A stretch of DNA of 64,000 nucleotides from assembly GCF_905171775.1 (NCBI RefSeq), contig NC_053491.1, positions 396,976,838 through 397,040,837 of the forward strand, read 5' to 3'. Position numbers and translations under genes: made by a program. This DNA is from Rana temporaria (taxonomy: Eukaryota; Chordata; Amphibia; Anura; Ranidae). Positions 45,827 to 57,728 of the stretch are shown in pieces (the first letter of the stretch is position 1; each line of letters begins with the position of its first letter). Under the pieces are notes generated by a model that was given only the letters and a program-made list of their open reading frames with translations, did no database searches and was not told the origin of the DNA.

Positions 45827-46463
45827 GATAGGGGGTATGGCAGGTTAGAGAGCCTAAGAAGGCATAATTAAGAAGTATATACAAAAAAGGATCACACGGC
45901 GTATAGCAGCCATAAGATCATGTCTCATGATAAAAAGATATTGACCAATCATTCTCAGTCTCAATGAAATGGTCCCAAACCAATTTCTTAATAAAGTCCA
46001 ATAAGAATCACCCACTGCAGTCAATGTAGACGTACCATCGGAGAAATGGGGGGCCAGCCATGTAAAAAAAAACATTGTTCAATGCAGAGAAATGTGCTTA
46101 CTCTCTTTTACGTCTTTGAAAGGTTTTACAACAGCTGATGAAAGCCACTGTTCAAAGCATCCAAATTGTCCACATTAACATCCATTGCTGTTTTTTGTTT
46201 TAAATATGAGACAGGCTGCCTGGATAGGACAGAGACACGTTCTTTACATAGATCGACACAAATAAAAATACAATATAACATAGCAGCAAGAGGAAAAAAA
46301 AATAAAAAAATTTGCTTCACAAGAGACATCGCAATCCAAAAGTTTCTCTCTAATGAAACATAGCCATTCTCTAGTAGTTAAATGAATGGATTAACAAGTT
46401 GCGATTTGCCTGGGTACTTTGAATTCAGTTTACTGCTGTCTTTGTAAGACACAACCTTGAGAT
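45827..46463. other. Downstream flank of the minus-strand gene
   Basis: This would hold the 3'UTR of the gene ending at 46464. I see no convincing AATAAA on the minus strand close to the stop; TTTATT at 45734-45739 would be 730 bases away, inside the hAT element. Confidence 0.4.
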
Positions 46464-46675
46464 TTAGTCAAAGGTGATGGTGGTTAGTGGCGTGATCTCT
46501 AGCGTGTGTTCCAAAGCGTGGGACTGAGGTGCGTGGATATCGGGCAAGGGTCCATTTCGATGGTGGCCATATTCAAACTTGATGCGAAGCTCACCAATTT
46601 TGGAGAGAGGCAGGATGTCTGGGATCCACTCAATGGTGAATGGAGTCGGCTCCTTCTGGTCTGGGGAAGTGTTGC
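46464..46675 (-). CDS. c2orf42: C2orf42-like protein, last exon
   Basis: The acceptor TTTTTAG (plus strand CTAAAAA at 46676) precedes GC AAC ACT. The protein reads NTSPDQKEPTPFTIEWIPDI, LPLSKIGELRIKFEYGHHRN and ends LTTITFD with stop TAA (plus TTA at 46464-46466). The exon starts in phase 1, matching the exon at 49090-49249. I match this ending by memory to the conserved but little-studied vertebrate C2orf42; function is unknown, and no database was consulted. Confidence 0.8.
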
Positions 46676-46857
46676 CTAAAAAGAAAAAGCAATGAAAAGG
46701 TGACTTCATCTACAATTGGCAATGCACATTCTGACAGCCATGCACTGGTATCTCATATCTCAGAGTCCAGAAGTAAAAACATGGTTGATAAAAGACAACA
46801 AGCATAAGCCCTGTTTTTACTTCAAGAGATAATGCATAGGAGACCTTATCACATACA

Positions 46858-46965
46858 GCGGATATAAAAAGTCTACACACCCCTGTTAAAAATGCAGGTT
46901 TCTGTGACGTAAAAAAATTAGACAAAGATAAATCATTTCAGAACTTTTTCCACCTTTAACCACTT
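46858..46965. mobile_element. Tc1/mariner terminal fragment
   Basis: ACAGCGGATATAAAAAGTCT followed by ACACACCCCTGTTAAAAATG is a typical Tc1-like inverted end (the GAACTTTTTCCACCTTTAA segment follows). No mate or transposase here; it is cut by the next repeat. Confidence 0.65.
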
Positions 46966-48540
46966 CAGCCCTGGACAAAGACCAGGCCACTTTTTGCGAT
47001 CCGGCACTGCGTTGCTTTAACTGACAATTGCGCGGTCATGTGACGTGGCTCCCAAACAAAATTGGCGTCCTTTTTTTCCCACAAATAGAGCTTTCTTTTG
47101 GTGATATTTGATCACCTCTGCGGTTTTTAGTTTTTGCGCTATAAACAAAAATAGAGCAACAATTTTGAAAAAAATTAATATTTTTTACTTTTTGCTGTAA
47201 TAAATATCCCGCAAAAATATATAAAAAACTATTTTTTTCCTCAGTTTAGGCCGATACGCGTTCTTCTACCTATTTTTCATAAAAAAAAAAAAAAAAAAAA
47301 ATCGCAATAAACGTTTATTGGTTTGTGCAAAAGTTATAGCGTTTACAAAATAGGGGATAGTTTTTTTTTTTTACTAGTAATGACGGCGATCAGCGATTTT
47401 TATTGGTACTGCGACATTATGGCGGACACTTCGGACACTTTTTTGGGACCATTGGCATTTTTATAGCGATCAGTGCTATAAAAATGCATTGATTACTATA
47501 AAAATGCCACTGGCAGGGAAGGGGTTAACACTAGGGGATGAGGAAGGGGTTAATCATGTTCCCTGGGTGTGTTCTAACTGAAGGGGGGGTGGACTGACAT
47601 GGGGAAACGACAAATCGCTGTTTATACATTGTATGAACAGACGATAGGTAATTTCTCCCCTGACAGGACCGGGAGCTGTGTGTTTAAACACACAGCTCCT
47701 GGTTCTCGCTCTGTAACGAGCAATCGCGGGTGCCCGGCGGGTGCTACGTGATCTCGCCCAGCAGAGCCAACCTGCCGCCGTATAACTGTGGCGGCTGGTC
47801 GGCAAGCAGTTAACCACTTCAAGCAAAATCACGTACCCGTACGTCATTTTGTTGAAGTGGTTGTACCGGGGTGATGCCTGCAGCCAGAGGCATCACCCTG
47901 GTACCGTTTTTTTTTAGGGCCGACGGTCAGCTTTCAGGTGATAAAAACTGATGCCGCCAACAAGCCGTTCGGCCTTTGTCACAAGCAGCAGGGCGACGCC
48001 AACAGCGACGATTTTAAACTATCCAAGGTATTCTAAAATTCTGATTTTAGTGTTTTGAATGCAGTACAGAGGAGGGATTTGGGGTCTTTTAGACCCCAGA
48101 TCCCTCCATAGAGAGTACCTGTCACTACCTATTATTGTCACAAGGGATGTTTACATTCCTTGTGACAGCAATAAAAGTGATTAGATTTTTTTTTAAAAGG
48201 AACAGTGTAAAAATAATGACAAAATAAATAAATAATACATAAATCATAAATTTTTAAAGCACCCCGTCCTAAAAAATAAATACAAAATAAAATAAAAACC
48301 GCATACTTAAGTCACACCCACAACTGTAAACAGTGTTCAAATCACACATGTGAGGCATCGCCGTAATTGTTAGAACGATAGCAATATATCTAGCAAAAGA
48401 CCTCCAACTATAAACGTTAAAAAAAATGTAAATGTCGCCTATGGAGATTTTTAAGTATCGTAGTTTGGCGCCATTCCACGTGTGCCTGCAATTTTAAAGC
48501 GTAACATGTTAGGTATCCATTTCCTTGGCATAACATTATA
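46966..48540. repeat. Large frog interspersed repeats (TTAACCACTTCA ends)
   Basis: Unit one, about 46962-47815, starts TTAACCACTTCAGCCCTGGA and ends CAGTTAACCACTTCA. Unit two, from 47812, starts TTAACCACTTCAAGCAAAAT and carries AACATGTTAGGTATCCAT and AATTGTTAGAACGATAGCAA blocks seen inverted at 37880-38070. Non-coding in this copy. Confidence 0.65.
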
Positions 48541-49089
48541 TTTCACAATATGCAAAGAAATATTGAAAGCTGTGCAAATACCACAAGACCATGCGCGCAG
48601 GGGTCACGGACCACAGCATGGAGCTCTAAAAGGATGACACAGGTATGCAGTCTGCAGTTGTGAATACCTGCTTTTATGAAAAAATATGCTTTACTACAAT
48701 ATATGTTTTGATATATCATTTTCTGCTTTTTTGTTTGGGCACATTAAATATCCCCATTTTCTCATGATCTCCAAAAAAAATTTATGGGTACATGAGAAAA
48801 TGTAATTTTTTCCTGTTTTTACTTCCACCGATTATAAGCACATCTTCATATACATACCTTCCCTTCATTCCCTAAAATTTTATTTTTAGTGCAACTAAGT
48901 ATACAGCAGGGGTAAGGGTCAGCACTTATAGGAGGCAGAGGATTCAAGGCACAATACACCTGCTTCTCACCACTACAGTAACCTTTACCACATCAGGTGC
49001 ACCTTATCATGCATTAATCAGCAATAATCCCCCCCAAAAAAAAAAATATTCTTAAAATAGTGTGAGTTTAATGACAACAGCATACTGAC
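48541..49089. other. Intron of the minus-strand gene, nothing recognised
   Basis: No coding or repeat signal identified. Confidence 0.4.
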
Positions 49090-49249
49090 CGACTTTCAGG
49101 AAGGTTTTCAGTTCCAGTGGTCGAATAGGCTGCTTCTCTAATCGCCCATAGGTTTCCGCAATATTTTCCACTTCAACTTTGGGGCATCTGAACAGATCGT
49201 ACGTTCCATCTCTGTTCTGGACAAAACTTCTGGTGATTTCTAGTGGCAT
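49090..49249 (-). CDS. c2orf42: C2orf42-like protein, penultimate exon
   Basis: 160 bp. Acceptor ACTCCACAG before ATGCCACTAG; donor GTCAGT (plus ACTGAC at 49084-49089). It encodes MPLEITRSFVQNRDGTYDLF, RCPKVEVENIAETYGRLEKQ and LRP-like PIRPLELKTFLKV, ending one base into a Gly codon. The Met is internal, not a start. Starts phase 0, ends phase 1. Confidence 0.85.
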
Positions 49250-50871
49250 CTGTGGAGTGAAAAAAATTAAATAAAAATTAATAAAATATAGAGATATATA
49301 ATAAAAATGTAGATAGAGAGATTATTATTTATCTCACGAGCATAGGCACAGATTACCCTGGTTAGGACATGTGGTTCTCTAATATTTAACACTGTAGATT
49401 TAGATCCGAACATTCTGACAGGTGGGAAGTAATGAATCCCCTTTCTGGTTGTGTGGAGTATGTATAGACTGGATTTTATTATAGGACAAAATGCAAAAAG
49501 CAGAAATTGCTTCCTTTTATCAGCTTTTAAATTATCACAATTAGGTTTTGAGCTTTCCCTGCTTTCAGATTTATATTTTTTATTGGGATGAGGTCTGAAT
49601 TTAAAGCAGAGTTCCCCCCCAAAAGTTGAATTTCCGCTTTAAGCACTCCTTGTCCCCTTACATGCCACATTTGGGGGGGGGGGGGGGCTGTATCCAGTTT
49701 TGACAGGTACCCAGCTAACACTTCCACTCTCCCCGCCTAGGCGACTTTTCCCTTCCCTCCTTGCAATCTTCTGGGACACGTCACAGGTCCCAGAAGATTG
49801 TTCAGCCACTGAAAAGGCAAAGCGCAACTCATACATGCGTAGTGCGCACCCAGATGTGAACCCGCAAGCTGTCGTAGCCGGGTGCCCACACTTACAATGC
49901 CGGTGCCACAGAGAGGAGTGAGGCTTCAAGCGGGCACATCAATAAAGTAAGCATGGTACTGTCAAGTTTTACAGGCATGTACAGGAGAACTGGACACTGG
50001 TAAACCCCCAAAACATTGTAGCCCAGAATAACCCCTTCTACTACGAATGTCTGCAGTTTTTTTGGAAAAGCAGTACTAAGAACATTACAGCTGTGCGATG
50101 TAAATCTCACAACAGGGTGCACAGAAACAAATGATTTGGCAAGCAAAATTGCGCCTGTATACTGTATGCATTTTATCTGTGTATTTAGCGGTTTGCTCAG
50201 TTCAACTTTAAAAGGAAACCGGTCATAATCTCTCTCGCTGGTTGCTTGTCTGATGCTTGTCTGCCAGTACTTTCAGCCATCTTATGTTTTGGGTCAGTGA
50301 CTGTGAGGTAATGAAGCCAATCCCAACCAGGTTACTAGCATTTTTTTAAAAGGAGACCAGCAAAAGATGCCTACATATTTCTGTCTGTGTTACAGAGGAG
50401 GTTGTTGGCACTGTTTGGTAAATAAAGGGTTAATCGGTCATCTTTCACTAGTTTTCAGTGTGGGCCGAGTCACATGTAATTGAGGGATCACCATTGTCCA
50501 CCTGTATTTAGGCTTATAACTGAAGTTTCACAATCACATATGTTTCACTCAATATGGTGTAATAGCGATGGAATAGCGAACACTTGCTTTGATGGCTGGC
50601 ACTGAGCGTATGTCAACCTATAGTCATCGTTCTGCAGTATACATCTATATAATAGGTCTATACTCCTCTAAAAGGAGAAACAAAAACAAATCTTGAATTC
50701 TCTCGCTCATGTTCACACACAGATTATCACACAAAAAATGAGAAAACGTACAGGTACAAGGGGAATTTCTGAAAAAAACACATGCAAGGAGAAAAGAGGG
50801 GCGGTGACTGGTACCCCCATCTCCATGCATTAGACATCCTTAGCACCAGTATCATATAGGTGGAAACTTAC
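49250..50871. other. Intron of the minus-strand gene
   Basis: TTAAAGCAGAGTTCCCCCCC at 49601 looks like a TTAA MITE left end, followed by GCTTTAAG at 49635; the far end is unclear (perhaps near 50205). A G run of about 14 lies at 49674-49687. The rest is unrecognised. Confidence 0.4.
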
Positions 50872-50972
50872 CTCTGGGGTGTCAAAGATCTGCTTTACAT
50901 GTAAAATGTTGGTTATGTGCCAGGTGTATTTGGAGAAAGTCCCAAGCGGGAGGGCATCTTTCCTCACAAAAG
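50872..50972 (-). CDS. c2orf42: C2orf42-like protein, exon with FVRKDALPLGTFSKYTW
   Basis: 101 bp. Acceptor TTTTACAG, donor GTAAGT (plus ACTTAC, 50866-50871). It encodes the Ala of the upstream junction, then FVRKDALPLGTFSKYTWHIT and NILHVKQIFDTPE. Starts phase 1, ends phase 0. Confidence 0.87.
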
Positions 50973-51066
50973 CTGTAAAATACAAAATCCTCTAAAATCT
51001 CTGCCTTAACATGGACTTGTCTATGCAATCAGAACCATTAATTTTTTTTAGTGCAAACAAACTCTA

Positions 51067-52635
51067 TACAGTATCTCACAAAAGTGAGTACACCCCTCAC
51101 ATTTTTGTAAATATTTTATTGAATCTTTTCATGTGACAACAGTGAAGAAATGACACTTTGCTACAATGTAAAGTAGTGAGTGTACAGCTTGTATAAAAGT
51201 GTACATTTGCTGCCCCTCAAAATAACTCAACACACAGCCATTAATGTCTAAACCACTGGAAACAAAAGTGAGTACACCCCGAAGTGAAAATTTTCAAATT
51301 GGGCACAATTAGCCGTTTTCCCTCCCTGGTGTCATGCGACTCAGGGGAGTCTCAGTTGTAAATGGGGGGCAGGTGTGTTACATTTGGTGTTATCGCTCTC
51401 ACTCGCTCATACTGGTCACTGGAAGTTCAACATGGCACCTCATGGCAAAGAACTCTCTGAGGATCATAAAAAAAAAAAAAAAAATGGTTGCTCTATATAA
51501 AGATGGTTTAGGCTATAAGATTGCCAAGACCCTGAAACTGAGCTGCAGCACGATGGCCAAGACCATACTAAGGTTAACCAGGACAGGTTCCACTCAGAAC
51601 AGGCTTCGCCATGGTCAACCAAAGATGTTGAGCGCACGTGCTCAGCGTCATATCCAGAGGTCGTCTTTGAGATGTACGAGTCCTGCCAGCATTGCTGCAG
51701 GGGTGGGGAGGGTCAGTGTTCAGACCATATGCCGCACACTGCATGAAATTGGTCTGCATGACTGTTGTCCCAGAAGGAAGCCTCTTCTAAAGATGATGCG
51801 CAAAAAAAATCATGCTCAAAAAACGAGCAGACTAAGGACATGGATTACTGGAACCATGTCCTGTGGTCTGACGACACCAAGATAAACTTATTTGGTTTAG
51901 ATGGTGTCAAGCGTATGTGGCAGCAAACAAGTGAGGAGGACAAAGACAAGTGTGTCTTGCCTTCAGTCAAGCATGGTGGTGGGAGTATCATGGTCTGGGG
52001 CTGCATGATTGCTGCCAGCACTGGGGAGCTACAGTTCATGTAGGGAACCATAAATGCCAACATGCACTGTGACATACTGAAGCAGAATATGATCCCCTCC
52101 CTTCAGAGACTGGGCCGCAGGGCAGTATTCCAACATGATAACGACCCCAAACACACCTCCAAGACGATCACTGCTTTGCTAAAGAAGATGAGGGTAAAGG
52201 TGATGAACTGGCCAAGCATGTCTCCAGAACTAAATCCCATTGAGCATCTGTGAGGGATCCTCAAATGGAAGGTGGAGGAGCGCAAGGTCTCTAACATCCA
52301 CCAGCTCTGTGATGTCGTCATGGAGGAGTGGAAGAGGACTCCAGTGGCAACCTGTGAAGCTCTGGTGAATTCCATGCCCAAGAGGGTTAAGGCAGTGCTG
52401 GAAAATAATGGTGGCCACACAAAATATTGACACTTTGGACATTTTCACGTAGGAGTGTACTCACTTTTATTGTCAGTAGTTTAGACATTAATGGCTGTGT
52501 GTTGAGTTATTTTGAGGGGACAGCAAATTTACACTGTTATACAAGCTGTACATTCACTACTTGTCGCATGAAAAGATATAATAAAATATTTACAAAAATG
52601 TGAGGGGTTTGCACACTTTTGTGAGATACAGTATA
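51067..52635 (+). mobile_element. Tc1-like DNA transposon, complete ends, inactive
   Basis: The left end ACAGTATCTCACAAAAGTGA followed by GTACACCCCTCACA is mirrored by TGTGAGGGGTTTGCACACTT and TTGTGAGATACAGTA at the right, with TA at both flanks. Long (about 150 bp or more) inverted repeats and a central transposase pseudogene make up the element. Confidence 0.92.
51432..52428 (+). pseudogene. Tc1 transposase, multiply broken
   Basis: It starts MAPHGKELSEDHK at 51432. A run of A at 51469-51484 shifts the frame into VALYKDGLGYKIAKTLKLSC (paired-like DNA-binding domain). The catalytic triad blocks are still visible in pieces: HVLWSDDTKINLFG (first Asp), VFQHDNDPKHTSK (second Asp), SPELNPIEHL (Glu), so it is a DD34E enzyme. 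There is an in-frame TAG after ELQFM (about 52040) and a TGA after IEHL (about 52252), plus a further frameshift near 51805. Not functional. Confidence 0.9.
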
Positions 52636-54182
52636 TCTCCAAATTGCAAAATTGAACGCCTGTAAAAAGGAAAGATGCCTCTAATTATCCATAGGCAATG
52701 TTTTAAAGACCTTTATAGCTTACCAGTTTAAAGTTAAAAGGGGTTGTAAAGGTTCAGATATAATTTTTTTTTAAAACAAACATGTCATACTTACCTCCAT
52801 TGTGCAGTTTGTTTTGCACAGAGTTGCCCTAAACGTCCTCTTCTGGGGTCCCAAGGCGGCTCTCTCGGCTCCTCCCCGCAATAGCCAACCCCATCTGGGA
52901 AGCTTTCTCCCGAGGGCGTTACCTTGCGGGCGCGCTCCCGTCTCATACACTCTGCGTCCATAGACACAAAGTGTATGTCTTGATTGACAGCAGCAGGAGC
53001 CAATGGCTGCGCTGCTATCAATCTATCCACTCAACGCTGGGACTCCATTGAGAAGAGGACGCCGGAGGGACACGCAGAGCAGGTGAACGGGCTCAGGTAA
53101 GTAAAACGGGGGGTCTAGGGGGCCCGTCATTGCCAGGTGTATATTCACCTTAGGGCATCCTATTTTTTTTTTTAAATAACAAACATGTTATACTTACATC
53201 CACTGTGCAGCTCGTTTTGCCCAGAGTGCCCCCTTCACGTCTTCTGGGGTCCCTCGGCGGCTGTCTCTGGTCCTCCCGCAAGAACTCCACACATCCATGC
53301 AAGCTCCCTCGCATTGTGTGGAGTCCTTGCAGGCGCGCTCCCGTTATACAGTGAGCGGCTATGGCGGCTCGCTGTATTACTCGGCCTCGCCCCTCAGCGC
53401 GCCGCGTCATTGGATGTGATTGACAGCAGCGCCAGCCAATGGCTGCGCTGCTTTCAATCCATCCGCTCTAGCCAATCAAACGGCCAGGCTGAGCGGCGAA
53501 AAGGATGTCAGGGCTGAGCGTGGGACTTTCGAGGGGTCAGGTAAGTATAATGGGGGGCTGGTATAGTCGGAAGCTTTTTCACCTTAATGCATAGAATGCA
53601 TTAAGGTGGAAAAACTTTTACCTTTACAATCCTTTAAGGTGAAAAAACACGAACGTTTACAACCCTTTACAACACTAACCATAAATAATAACCTGGGAAT
53701 TATTACTCTCACTCCAGCATGCTTGGCCCATGGTGGTCCCAGGCACCCGGGAGTGAACAAATAAGCCTAAATCACTTCTACTACAAAGCCAACAGCTCTA
53801 TGTAATCAATATAGCAGCCAGGAGAATGTAGTAAATAGTACTTATATGGCAGCAAAGGTGTTAAAAGATTTTACCTTTACAAATGTATGGCTTAATTGTT
53901 TTTAATAAGGTAAACAGTTTAAGTATTTTTTCACAGAAAATATGGGCTTAATAAACAGTTAATATAATGCGGCAGGATCTCCATGGGTTTAAGAAAACTT
54001 CAGGCCTAAAATATTAATTTTAACTTGTGCAAAAAAAAAAAAAAAAAGGGGGGGGGGATGCTCTAGTGGAAAAATGGTTAAAGAGAACTAAAACTAATTG
54101 GCAAGTATATAGCCAGTCTTGGAAAATGCAACATTATTCCTCAATTAGAAGTACACCTGTAAGCAGATATAATAAAATGTAC
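52636..54182. repeat. Two related repeat copies in an intron
   Basis: 52735-53140 and 53155-53640 share AACAAACATGT.ATACTTAC, CACTGTGCAG and the GGGGTC.. GGTAAGT boundary, and GATTGACAGCAGC with CCAATGGCTGCGCTGCT. They are two head-to-tail diverged copies of a MITE with GGGGTTGTAAAGG ends. The remainder to 54182 holds a poly(A)/poly(G) junction near 54030-54056 and nothing else recognised. Confidence 0.6.
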
Positions 54183-54290
54183 CTGTAGTGCAATTGGGGA
54201 GCCGCATCCTCGCATTGCCCATGGACAGTCTCTGTGAGAGCGCGTCAAAGAAAGACTGAGGAATGTGAAATACTAGAGGCTCTGGTTTAC
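54183..54290 (-). CDS. c2orf42: C2orf42-like protein, exon with KPEPLVFHIPQSFFDAL
   Basis: 108 bp. Acceptor CTCTGCAG, donor GTACAT. It encodes KPEPLVFHIPQSFFDALSQR and LSMGNARMRLPNCTT. Phase 1 at both ends. Confidence 0.87.
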
Positions 54291-54711
54291 CTGCAGAGAG
54301 TGCAACACTATTAAACTCCATCCCTGAATAAATCATGACTTGGTGTGACACAACGTTACACTTATATGAAGGGGAACTACTATGCAACTTCAGAGGCATA
54401 TTTATCAAGTAAGAAACCAACAGAATTGTTTAGCAAAAAGGATTTGTGTTCCATTGTGTGTCCATTTTAAACCTCTCCACCTGCAGAACAACCAATGGTT
54501 TTCCAAATATACGTGTAATATTTGTCACTTTATTTATAGCAGAAAAATACAACATATCTAATTGTATGTACAGAAGACTTCCGCATAAAAGCATATCTGC
54601 AAAAATGTACGGCAGCACTCCTCCTGAGACATGCATCTTCCAACAAATAAAATAAGAGCATTTGATGCATACACAAGCTGAGGTCTTCAGCAAATAACAT
54701 TATACATACAG

Positions 54712-54712
<1 letters not shown>

Positions 54713-54762
<50 letters not shown>
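54713..54762. repeat. 50-base poly(C) homopolymer
   Basis: Fifty consecutive C residues, following TACATACAGA and followed by ATAAGCTG. Confidence 0.95.
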
Positions 54763-55128
54763 ATAAGCTGAATAAAGCTTATAAATGCTGGTCTACGAAA
54801 ACACCACAAATCAAGTTATAATAACATTTAAAAATAGATCCGTAGCACTTGGTTAGAGAGTCCTTTGAATGTACATACTGCCCCATACCTGCACAATACC
54901 AGGAGCACATTGCTGGAGCTGTGCTGTTTTATCAGCATCACCATTTAGGTTGGCTGACTGACATTTAATGTCCTTCATGTGCTTGAATCAGAGAAGGTCA
55001 CAAAGGACAGTAAATGGCATCCACAATGACAAATGAGTTTCGGAGTATTTGTACAGAGATGACTTTTGCCTATCTCTCCACTGACATGGGGAAGCAGAGG
55101 TCAGGCTTATTTTACAGCAGCATATCAA
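54763..55128. other. Intron of the minus-strand gene, nothing recognised
   Basis: No coding or repeat structure noticed. Confidence 0.4.
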
Positions 55129-56305
55129 TTAAAGCGGTAGCAAAGTCCACTCTGTGATTTTTAAAATTAATATCTCCAAAACATGCACACAGTTTAGGAG
55201 ATATTCGCTCTTTTGGCAGCCGGTGACGTCAATGCTGCTGGTGACAGCAAGCTGCTGGAGCCCGTGAACTCAGAAGGAAGACTGGGTGAAGATGGAAACC
55301 CTGTCAGCAGTGACAGTGCACCACTGGAGGGTAGGGATGAGCTCCGGCGTGTTCGCACAGTCCACGTGCAGAGCCCGCCAGGAAGTCTGCACGGCGCTGC
55401 ACTAATCACAGGCAGGGAGACATATCCCCAATGTTCAGCTGCAGAGATCGGGAAATGGATAGATTCTGCACCTATATACTTTGACCCAATGATTGAACAG
55501 TTAGGGGGGTGTAACTTATGGTTCCTATGGCGATAGGCGATCCATTTTTTATTAATTAGTCCTCTGTGGAATATTCATATTTGGACCAAAACTGGCGTAT
55601 ATTTGGTGAGTGGTGTGCCCCTTACTTGCATTCGACTACATATTCAGTGTACAATGATTGACTCTGTTTATACATACTGTTTACTTATTATCTGATATTT
55701 ATATACTGTTTTGTATATTTATCTATTTATGGTAAATCACTAATTTGTTGTCCCATCCTTTGTATATCCTTTTTGTGATCTATAGCATTACCTGTACAGC
55801 TCCTGAAGAAGCTTGTTGCGAGCGTAAACATGTTGAGCCACTATGTTACAGGTTTTTAGCTCATGGTTGAGCATGATACATTCTCATTGGATGGTTATTT
55901 ATGTTTACATTTTTATATTCTATTTTGTAAAATAAAAATTTATATTTTTCTACTATGTTTATCGTACTGTTTCATTGACACCGTTTAAAGTCCCAGGGTT
56001 GGTTACCCTTTGTTCTTTTTCCTCAATTTACTCAAAAAGGGATGTGGTGTCTTGATTTGAGCATCTGTGTCCCACAAACTGTTTATCTCCCTGCCTGTTG
56101 TTAGCGTAGCGCCGTGCAGACCTCCTGGCGGGCTCTACACGTGGATTGTGAAAACACGCCGGAGCTCATCCCTACTGGAGGGCTTTGTTGTAAGTTAAGC
56201 ATTTCATAGTGTGCTAGTTTGCGGTGCATACTAGCACATTATTCAACTACCTTGCAAGGGATTTTTTTTATTTTTTTTTTATGCAGCAGTTTACTACCAC
56301 TTTAA
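55129..56305. mobile_element. TTAA-flanked MITE interrupted by a hAT element
   Basis: TTAAAGCGGTAGCAAAGTCC at the left and GTTTACTACCACTTTAA at the right, with TTAA at both termini (55129-55132 and 56302-56305). The hAT element at 55332-56174 sits inside. Without it the MITE is about 330 bp. Confidence 0.8.
55332..56174. mobile_element. hAT element (TAGGGATGAGCTCCGGCGTG), 8-bp target duplication
   Basis: TAGGGATGAGCTCCGGCGTG at the left and CACGCCGGAGCTCATCCCTA at the right are perfect inverted repeats. CTGGAGGG is duplicated at 55324-55331 and 56175-56182. No transposase. Confidence 0.93.
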
Positions 56306-56540
56306 CACCTTGGCGCCAAGTGCACGCAAATATGCGTCCTCTCAGCGGCCTGGCCTTGGAGCCAAGCGGATGCATATTTGCGTGCAATTTCCAGATCGCT
56401 GCTTGTGCTCAAGAGTTTCCCTGATCACGTTACTGTCATGACAGCCAATCACCACGGTCACATGGTTACAAGCCCTGCCCCACCTCTCGGCATTCCAAAT
56501 CCCTTAAAAGGGTTGACGAAAGGCGGCGCCAAAGGGTTAA
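56302..56540. mobile_element. TTAA-flanked MITE adjoining the previous one
   Basis: TTAACACCTTGGCGCCAAG and GGCGCCAAAGGGTTAA form the ends. Its left TTAA is the right TTAA of the neighbouring MITE. Same family as 19751-20037. Confidence 0.85.
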
Positions 56541-56688
56541 GCACAATAGCTTTGATAACAATTACCTACAGCTGCTGGGCTGAAATAAAAGCAGTACAAG
56601 ATGCACATTTAGGCCGGGTTCACACTGCTCCGACATGGAAGTCGGACGACTTTGCTTTACGACTTCATGTCCGACTTTCGATGCGACT

Positions 56689-57551
56689 TTAAGCCTCCTG
56701 GCGGTATCCCCGAGCGTGACTCGGGGTTGATTTTTTCTACCAAAATCGGTAACCCCGAGTCACGCTCGGGGTAGATATGCAGAGCCTGCAGCGTGCGCTG
56801 GCTTACCTTGTCCTGGATCCAGCGATGTCACCACGTTGTGTGAGCGAGCGGGACCTCGCTCGATTCACACAGCGTCCTCCTGTGCCGCCGATCTCCGTTC
56901 CCTGCGACGTTACGACGCACGGGAGCGGAGATCGGCGCCAAATTCAAAAAAGTAAACAAACACTATACATACAGTATACTGTAATCTTATAGATTACAGT
57001 ACTGTATGTAAAAAAAACACACCCCACATGTCCCTAGTGGTCTGTCCAGTGTCCTACATGTCATTTTATATAATAAAAACCTTTCTTTCTGCCTGAAAAC
57101 TGTAGATTGTCCATAGCAACCAAAAGTGTCTTTTTATGTCAAAAATGGTTTTAGATCAGCTAGAAAACAGCGATAATAAATTATAATCACTTGCAGAATT
57201 GTGCGATAGCGATTTGCGGGGAAATTCATCATAAAAAAAAAAAAAATAATGACAGCAACAATTCTGCAACTGAGCAAATTTCAGTGATTTTGAGTTGATT
57301 ACATTATTGAATAATTTTTATTTTTATTATATTATTACTTGCTATAATTATTTATTATATTATAATTTAAAATTTTGTTTTTAAAAAAATGTCATACCCG
57401 GGATGCCTATTAGATTCTTGTTTGGTCAGATTTAAGTGAGTTATTCCTAAAAATTACAGGCCTACAGTATAAAACACCAAATTTCCTTGCAAATAATTGT
57501 ACCGCTTTCAGCATGTTTTTTCAGAAAGAATCATACCGCCAGGGAGGTTAA
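56689..57551. mobile_element. TTAA-flanked MITE (GCCTCCTGGCGGTA ends)
   Basis: TTAAGCCTCCTGGCGGTATC at the left and ATACCGCCAGGGAGGTTAA at the right. A subterminal hairpin CCCCGAGCGTGACTCGGGG is repeated inverted nearby. Non-coding, AT-rich right half. Confidence 0.85.
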
Positions 57552-57574
57552 TGAACAGGATCCAACAACACCAG

Positions 57575-57631
57575 GCTATTGGAGTCTGGTATGAATCTTA
57601 AAGGGGGGACCCCACACCAGAAAAAAAAAAG

Positions 57632-57681
<50 letters not shown>

Positions 57682-57728
57682 TTTCTGGTGTGGGGGTTCC
57701 CCCTTTAAGATTCATACCAGACTCCAAT
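57575..57728. repeat. Perfect hairpin with (TA)n loop
   Basis: GGAGTCTGGTATGAATCTTA and its complement TAAGATTCATACCAGACTCC bracket ACCCCACACCAGAAAAA and its complement, with about 25 TA dinucleotides between. Arms are about 50 bp. Confidence 0.9.
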
